Below are positions 8,366 through 13,272 of a stretch of 13,272 bases of DNA, in pieces; positions within the stretch are counted from its first letter, which is position 1; each line of letters starts with the position of its first letter. The position numbers and the translations under genes were made by a program. The stretch covers positions 1-13,272 of the forward strand of contig JADNRX010001173.1 in assembly GCA_015501595.1 (NCBI GenBank), read 5' to 3'. The notes under the pieces are model-generated. The model did no database searches and was not told where the DNA came from. It saw only the letters and a program-made list of their open reading frames with translations. The stretch comes from Hymenopellis radicata. Taxonomy: Eukaryota; Basidiomycota; Agaricomycetes; Agaricales; Physalacriaceae.

Positions 8366-10351
8366 ATGGCAGGGTTAAGTTCTCGCCTTTTTCAACTTGC
8401 TCCCTCATGGATCCCACGTACTCGTGTCCTCCTTGTGGTGGCTTGCACTTGGGACGACGATACTTCTTGCTGGTTTCTACATTATCTGTGCTCCTGCTAT
8501 TTCCGGCTTCAATGGGCCTAAAGGCATCCCCGTTCTAGGTTCGTGCAGTCCTAGACCTCGCTCTCACCTTGGCATCTGACTTCGTCCAGGATCCTTCCCG
8601 TTCCTAACGCACTACCCAGAGCTCACTCTCCACCGCTGGACTAAGAAATATGGGAAGATGTATTCGTTCCGTCTTGGAAATCAGTCGTTTCTCTCTGTGT
8701 CGGATCCCGTCATTGTCAAAGATCTTCTCGTTACCAATGGAGCCATCTTTTCGTCGCGCAAGAACATGTTCATCAAAGCCCAGACGATATTCAAGGACGC
8801 GCCATCACTGGCTCGCCGTACGGAGATTTATGGCAAGTTTTTTCATCAAGCCTTTTCAGGATACCATTACTTATCTGAGCCAGGCGAAAACACCGTCGAA
8901 TTGCTGCGTCGTATGTCCAGACATCGGCGGTCTCGAAATTTGAAGCGACAATGAATTTCGAAGCCATGGACATGGTGAAGACGTTGTACCAAGCCAGCCA
9001 AGGAGGTACACGCGTCGTCAATCCTCAGGCGAGACTTGTCATTATCAAATGCTATCCTGGTCCTCATCCACAGACTACGCAGAAATTTCTTGGGCGCTAC
9101 CCCCTTAAATAACATGTTTCAAAATCACGTTCGGTCGCCGTACTTCAAGCGTCGATGATGAGCTCGTCGTAGACATCCTGCGCATCAGTCGTGAATTCAT
9201 GTAACTCTAATCAGTGCGATTCTTTCCGCCATTGCTCATCCATCATGTAGGAATTGTACAGGACCTGTCTCAAACTTGGTTGACTTCCTCCCATTTCTCC
9301 AACGGCTTCCACAAGTATGTGGCGACGCGGTCGCAAGCTACAAGAAGATACCGTCAACTTCTACGGAGGCATGCTCTATCAGATGAAAGCTGATCTTCAA
9401 AATGGTATTGCGGTTCCTGACTGTTTTGCGAAGACGTTACTGCAGATCAGGAGAAAGAGGGCTTTAGACCATCTGGATATGACGATGCTCACTGCAGCGT
9501 ACATGATTGCCGGTGTTGAGACCGTATGTGCTTGCACTTATCATCAAACGCAACTAATAATACGTCATTGGACTAAGACAGCCGGCGTTCTTCAATGGTT
9601 TGCAGCACATATTGCGGCACACCCGGATATCCAACGAAAGGCGCACGAAGAGATGGATCGCATTGTGGGCATGGACAGAGTGCCGGATGTAAACGATGAG
9701 AAGAACTTGCCTTACTGTAGGGCTATCATCAAAGAGGTGAAATGCCTTCCTGATCGCAAAATGGCGTATTCTAACACGTTGAAGGTCGAACGGTACCACA
9801 ATCCCTTCTGGTTGGGTACACCGCATATGTCGACAGAAGACTTTATGTATGAAGGAAAGCTTATTCCGGAAAACACGGTCGTTATCTGCAATACCTATTC
9901 GATGCACTTTGACGCAGACCGGTATCCAGATCCTCTTGCGTTCAACGTGAGTGCCATACTTCGACGTCCATGATTGAGCGCGAAGCTGACGTCTCACGCA
10001 GCCGGATCGCTTCATGGGAGACGTCCTCACGTCTATTGAAAGCGCTAATCAGGCAGATCCCTGTAAGCGTGATCATTGGATGTATGGTGTCGGGTACGTT
10101 GGTAAAATTCCTGTTCCGGACGTTCACCGAATTATCGCAGTCGTCGAATATGTATAGGTGTGGCTCTTGCGGACCGCGCGCTTTTCCTTGGAATCTCCCG
10201 ACTCCTCTGGTCTTTCACGATGGAGCAGATACCCGGTGCACCAATTGATTTGAAAGAGTACGATGGACTATCGGGGCGCTCCCCCATGCCGTATAGTCTG
10301 AAGCTTACACCCAGGCATGAAGATGTAGGCAAGGTTTTAGGATGTATTTGA
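8366..10351 (+). CDS. Cytochrome P450 monooxygenase, microsomal type
   Basis: Nine exons: 8366-8538, 8590-8836, 8884-9028, 9074-9200, 9251-9523, 9578-9736, 9785-9946, 10002-10093 and 10141-10351; about 528 residues. An N-terminal anchor (SLWWLALGTTILLAGFYIIC) is followed by the hinge PKGIPVLG. The I-helix motif AGVETT is near 317-322, the K-helix ExxR is E374-V-E-R377, the PERF-like segment is FNPDRF (427-432), and the haem loop is YGVGRRICIG with the thiolate ligand Cys463. All key residues are present, so the encoded enzyme should be an ER-bound, reductase-dependent oxygenase; its substrate is unknown. The frame needs six single-base changes: extra T at 8388-8392, a missing base near 8798, extra A at the 8835-8836 donor, extra C at 9100-9104, extra T at 9117-9119 and a missing A near 9313. 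Intron 9029-9073 would use a GC donor, the weakest junction. Confidence 0.85.
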
Positions 10352-10380
10352 GAAATCGATAGTTATGCTCTTCTCCTACC

Positions 10381-10828
10381 TTAAATCTGCTCAACGATAT
10401 GGATATCAATGCTTTGTAGTAGTGTCCCTGCTCTCGCGGACAGAGGCGCAGGTGTTCTAACCACCTCTTGCGAGTTCTCCACAATTATCCCAGGCGCGAC
10501 GCGTTCTGCTAAGTAGTTGAGTGTACATGCCGACTCGCACGTTAAAGAACTACGAGTCACTGTTGATATGATGGTCGCGCGCGGCACTTGAAGAAGCGAC
10601 TTCATCCTAGGCAAACGTAAAAGAGAAATTGACGTTGTAGGCTGGGGAAGACAAGTGGTCGATCGATCGAGAACTGCGAACGTTACCAGAAAGGAAGGTG
10701 AATGACATGGTCCGTGCGCGCGCTGTTGCAGTATAAAAGCTGAGCGTGAAGATATGAACACCTCATACTTACCTTGATGGCATAAGTCCCTTCACGTTCC
10801 GGATTTGTGGGCCGTGGAGATCCTTCAT
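10381..10828 (-). CDS. Small protein of unknown function, tentative model
   Basis: I do not recognise this gene. A consistent model has exons 10773-10828, 10687-10722 and 10381-10606 joined across introns of 50 and 80 nt, giving 105 residues: it starts MKDLHGPQIRNVKGLMPS and includes LNYLAERVAPGIIVENSQEV and a tail ending SIDIHIVEQI. Support comes from a strong first donor (AAG/GTAAGT), in-frame joins and a last exon that stays open for 75 codons. The second intron is longer than usual here, and alternative joins are possible (acceptor at 10642 also keeps one frame open, but without an ATG). Its stop codon lies 29 nt from the P450 stop in convergent orientation, so the two transcripts probably overlap. 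The last exon could instead be a chance antisense frame. Confidence 0.35.
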
Positions 10829-11508
10829 AGCACGGCGACCCTGTCCATACAGAGGGTGTCTGCGGCTTGTATAGGCTTCGGCTTATGCACCGTCTCAATA
10901 TTTTCCTGTCCCACTTTGGCCACTCTGGCTGGGTGGGCCCTTTTTTTTTGGTCGGTTCGAAGTCCTAACCCTAACCCTAGTCTATAGAGCATTTGTTACG
11001 CCACATTTGAGTCTACTGTACTTGAATCTCCACATGTACATTTTGTGTTTGATAATGCATACTTGTGATACATGTCGCCTTGTACAGCCCGGTCCATAAC
11101 TATGGCAAATAGAAATATCTTCTTTATTGGAAGCTCTTCCTGAAATACATTGGTTCTTACTAAACATACCAGCTAACACGTCTGCTGAATAGAGTTGGAA
11201 TAGAGTCTACTGGTAATCAAGAGGTGTGTGCTTTCGAAACAAGATACGCTCCGTACATCAGAGCAGGGAATGGAGAGTAGGTTCTCGGTTCAACGAATTA
11301 CGAAATGGCGAGCATTACAGAGGCAACCAGTCGGAGTCATGTAAAGGTCGTCAAAACAACAGTATAGAGGAGATCGTGTAAGCTCTCTTGAGCAACTCTT
11401 GAGAAGATATTGCTCGTGAGGACGAGAGTTACCCCGGGTCAGGAAATCTTGATGGAGTTCTTGACTCGACGTCTTTATCGATTCCTACCGCGATCACGTC
11501 CACCTTCC
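10829..11508. other. Intergenic region with promoter(s) of flanking genes
   Basis: This 680-nt stretch lies upstream of both the tentative minus-strand gene and the Arc1-like gene, so it is presumably a divergent promoter region. It contains a nine-T run near 10941-10949 and a telomere-like repeat, listed separately. I see no tRNA, no transposon and no open frame with family features. Confidence 0.5.
10964..10980. repeat. Short telomere-like (CCCTAA) repeat / telobox
   Basis: The bases CCTAACCCTAACCCTAG hold almost three units of CCCTAA, the complement of the TTAGGG telomere repeat usual in filamentous fungi. At this length it is more likely a telobox-type protein-binding site in a promoter than a telomere relic, because coding genes lie on both sides. 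Confidence 0.55.
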
Positions 11509-13072
11509 ATGTCTTTTCAAGCGTCTGTTTCCAAACTGAGTGGTCCCGTGAAGGCGCTGGTCACCACAACGGCCGACGGCGACTCGACTTTTCTCGGGAA
11601 GACCGATGCGGACCAGTCTGAAGTAAACGGATGGCTTGAAAAGGTCGGACAGGGAGAAATTGTCAAGCAGGACAACCTGGCGGTCTGTTTTCTCATTCAT
11701 GGCGCTGGATTGCCTCTGATTGGTTGATAGGCCCTCGATACCCAACTGATACCCAAAACATACGTTGTCAGCAACTATCTCACTGCGGCCGACGTTGCAC
11801 TCTATGGCGCTTTGCATCCAAGCTTTGTACGCTCTTCATACCCCGGATGTCCCCGTGCTCACATGCCTACAGGCCAAGTTCCAGCCGACCCAATACTTTT
11901 CCCATCCCGCCCTAACGCGCTACTTTGACCACATCCAGTCATGTCCACCTGTTCGCAAATCCGCCGAAAAACTATCATCCTTCCTCTCGTGTCGTTCGAC
12001 TTGTTGCGCGCACCGAAATTGGAGCGCACTGCGGAACCTCCAAAGAAGAAGAAAGAGAAGACTCCAGCTGCCACGCCACCAGCCGAAGCGACCGCATCTA
12101 CCCCACCGACGGAAGCGGCGGCTACGACATCTGAACCAAGACACAGAAGAAAGAGAAGAAGGACAAGAAAAAGGAATGCTGCTGCTGCTCCGGCACAAGA
12201 CGCTGGCAAGAAGAAGGGCGGCAAGGCTGCTTCACCCGCTGCCGACGAAGGCGAACCTGTACCCTCGATGATAGATCTTCGTGTTGGCCACATTATAGAT
12301 GGTGAGTTTTCGCCTCTATTTTCTTTATATCTTCTCATGATATAACAGTTAAGAAGCACCCTGATGCTGATGGGCTGTACATCGAGGTACTTGCAGCTTC
12401 CTCTGGTCGTGTGATTCTCAACCAAGTACTTCTAGCAAATTGACATTGGCGAAGAGACGGGGTCCGCGAACAGTTGTATCTGGTCTTGTCCACTATATTT
12501 CCATCGAGCAGATGCAGGGCAAGTACCTTGTTGCTGTGGTATGTTGCTTCTTCGCCTCTGAACGTACTATTCTTATATTGCTACAGTGTAATCTCAAACC
12601 CGCCAACATGCGTGGCGTTAAGAGCTTCGCCATGGTTCTCGCAGTACGTTCAGTTAACTTCTCTATGTTAACTCAAGTTTCATTGTCTTCAGGCTACACA
12701 TAAAGACGGCAAGGACGGGGTATCGAGCTCATCCAGCCCCACCTGGGTCCAAGCCTGGGGATCGCGTCTACTTTGAGGGCGAAGAGTTTGAGGGTCTTCT
12801 TTTGCCATTATTTGCAACTTGTTCCTGACCGTGAGTCAGATGCGACGCCGCTTTCCCAGCTGAACCCCAAGAAGAAGGTATTCGAGACAGTACAACCAGG
12901 CACGTTTACCAGATCCACCTTGCATTTCTTGCTTAGCCTCATTTCACAGGATTTATCACTCTTGAGACAAGAGAGGCTGCATGGGTAAACCCTGTCACGA
13001 AGAAGGTGCACAAAATTCGGACGAAAGAGGTGTCTGTCTGGCGCCACCTTTGTCGGCGCATCCTTGTCATAG
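11509..13072 (+). CDS. ARC1: Arc1p/AIMP1-like tRNA-binding cofactor of aminoacyl-tRNA synthetases
   Basis: Nine exons: 11509-11682, 11731-11826, 11873-12301, 12349-12386, 12436-12538, 12587-12643, 12693-12793, 12840-12899 and 12950 to about 13072; near 394 residues. A GST-C-like N-terminal domain (about 1-135; SNYLTAADVALYGALHP, SHPALTRYFDHIQS) is the part that docks synthetases in Arc1p. A Lys/Ala/Pro-rich linker follows (about 150-215). The C-terminal EMAPII-type OB domain begins MIDLRVGHIID and includes VKKHPDADGLYIE, VVSGLVHYI, NLKPANMRGVKSFAMVLA and LNPKKKVFETVQPG. In yeast this protein binds tRNA and delivers it to Met- and Glu-tRNA synthetases. The frame is broken by indels: missing T at 11981, missing base at 12136 with extra T at 12177, extra G at 12459-12462, missing G at 12717-12720 and missing C at 12737-12740. 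Two more missing Gs (13029, 13040) would give the stop at 13070-13072; as read, the stop is at 13111-13113. Intron 12900-12949 has a GC donor. Confidence 0.85.
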
Positions 13073-13113
13073 TAACGTTTGTACAAAGTGAATTTTGCTC
13101 TAGAAGTTGTTGA

Positions 13114-13272
13114 ATCTACACAACCAGTCCGCTTCTCTTGCTTGAAGACGGTTAATATGGGATACACAGCATCTAATCATTCAGTTTTGGAGTGGAGTTT
13201 ACGGGACTCTCCGCCTGTGACAAACGCGCGTGGACCGATCACGGGACTACTTAGGGTCAACCGTCACTGTCA
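13114..13272. other. 3' flank of the Arc1-like gene
   Basis: These last 159 nt follow the Arc1-like gene and hold its probable 3' UTR. No coding or RNA feature is recognisable before the window ends. Confidence 0.4.

Noticed and set aside
10094..10160. Apparent loss of the P450 haem-binding cysteine
   Set aside because: Using acceptor 10140 rather than the later AG at 10160 restores GRRICIG in frame with a 47-nt intron, so the cysteine is present.
3435..10351. Secondary-metabolite cluster (oxygenase, seven-TM protein, P450)
   Set aside because: No synthase, terpene cyclase, NRPS/PKS, methyltransferase or regulator is present, and housekeeping genes are interleaved.
12134..12177. Arg-rich linker (EPRHRRKRRRTRKR) in the Arc1-like protein as read
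   Set aside because: The neighbouring frame gives a Lys-rich linker (KTQKKEKKDKKKE) made of AAG/AAA codons like the flanking parts; the Arg-rich version uses AGA/AGG and looks like a short out-of-frame stretch between two indels.
11859..12425. 188-codon minus-strand open frame rich in Ala, Val and Phe
   Set aside because: It is the antisense of the Lys/Ala-rich linker of the Arc1-like gene; its composition follows from that low-complexity region.
1..13272. Novel defence, mobile or RNA-guided system
   Set aside because: No repeats-plus-nuclease layout, transposase, reverse transcriptase, terminal inverted repeats or array was seen; nearly all open frames of note belong to the nine genes listed.

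Overview
The window looks like nuclear DNA of a basidiomycete fungus, most likely an agaricomycete. The genes are tightly packed on both strands and cut by many GT-AG introns of about 45-58 nt. The recognisable families (a small heat-shock protein, a microsomal P450 with full motifs, a seven-helix membrane protein, an isopenicillin-N-synthase-like oxygenase) fit that group. I read the exons by hand from reading frames, splice sites and family motifs.

Layout from left to right: an acidic protein with EF-hand-like ends (53-999, minus); an HSP20 gene (1260-1832, plus) sharing a 260-nt divergent promoter with it; a CHRAC/Dpb3-like histone-fold protein (2008-3330, minus); a non-haem Fe(II)/2-oxoglutarate oxygenase (3435-4874, plus) head-to-head with it across only 104 nt; a seven-TM protein (5490-6836, minus); a HINT-type HIT hydrolase (7321-8066, minus); a P450 (8366-10351, plus) divergent from the HIT gene; an unrecognised small gene model (10381-10828, minus); and an Arc1p/AIMP1-like tRNA-binding cofactor (11509-about 13072, plus). 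They look like unrelated housekeeping and accessory genes rather than one pathway. No CRISPR, transposon, tRNA or rRNA was seen, and I found no convincing new multi-gene system.

The most striking feature cuts across genes. EF-hand, HSP20 and HIT read cleanly, but the histone-fold, oxygenase, seven-TM, P450 and Arc1-like genes need about 17 single-base insertions or deletions in total to keep family-like protein, mostly at short homopolymers, while catalytic motifs and nearly all splice sites are preserved. Uncorrected sequencing error is the simplest explanation; multiple recent pseudogenes is the alternative. Coordinates for those genes are for the sequence as given.

Other points of interest: a 6-nt microexon that supplies the serine of the oxygenase RxS motif, next to a GC-AG intron; a heat-shock element and TATA box before HSP20; a CRE overlapping an MluI-box core upstream of the seven-TM gene; a 10-bp tandem repeat in the HIT/P450 promoter; a short telomere-like (CCCTAA) repeat; and an in-frame upstream ATG that could give the Arc1-like protein a basic N-terminal extension.
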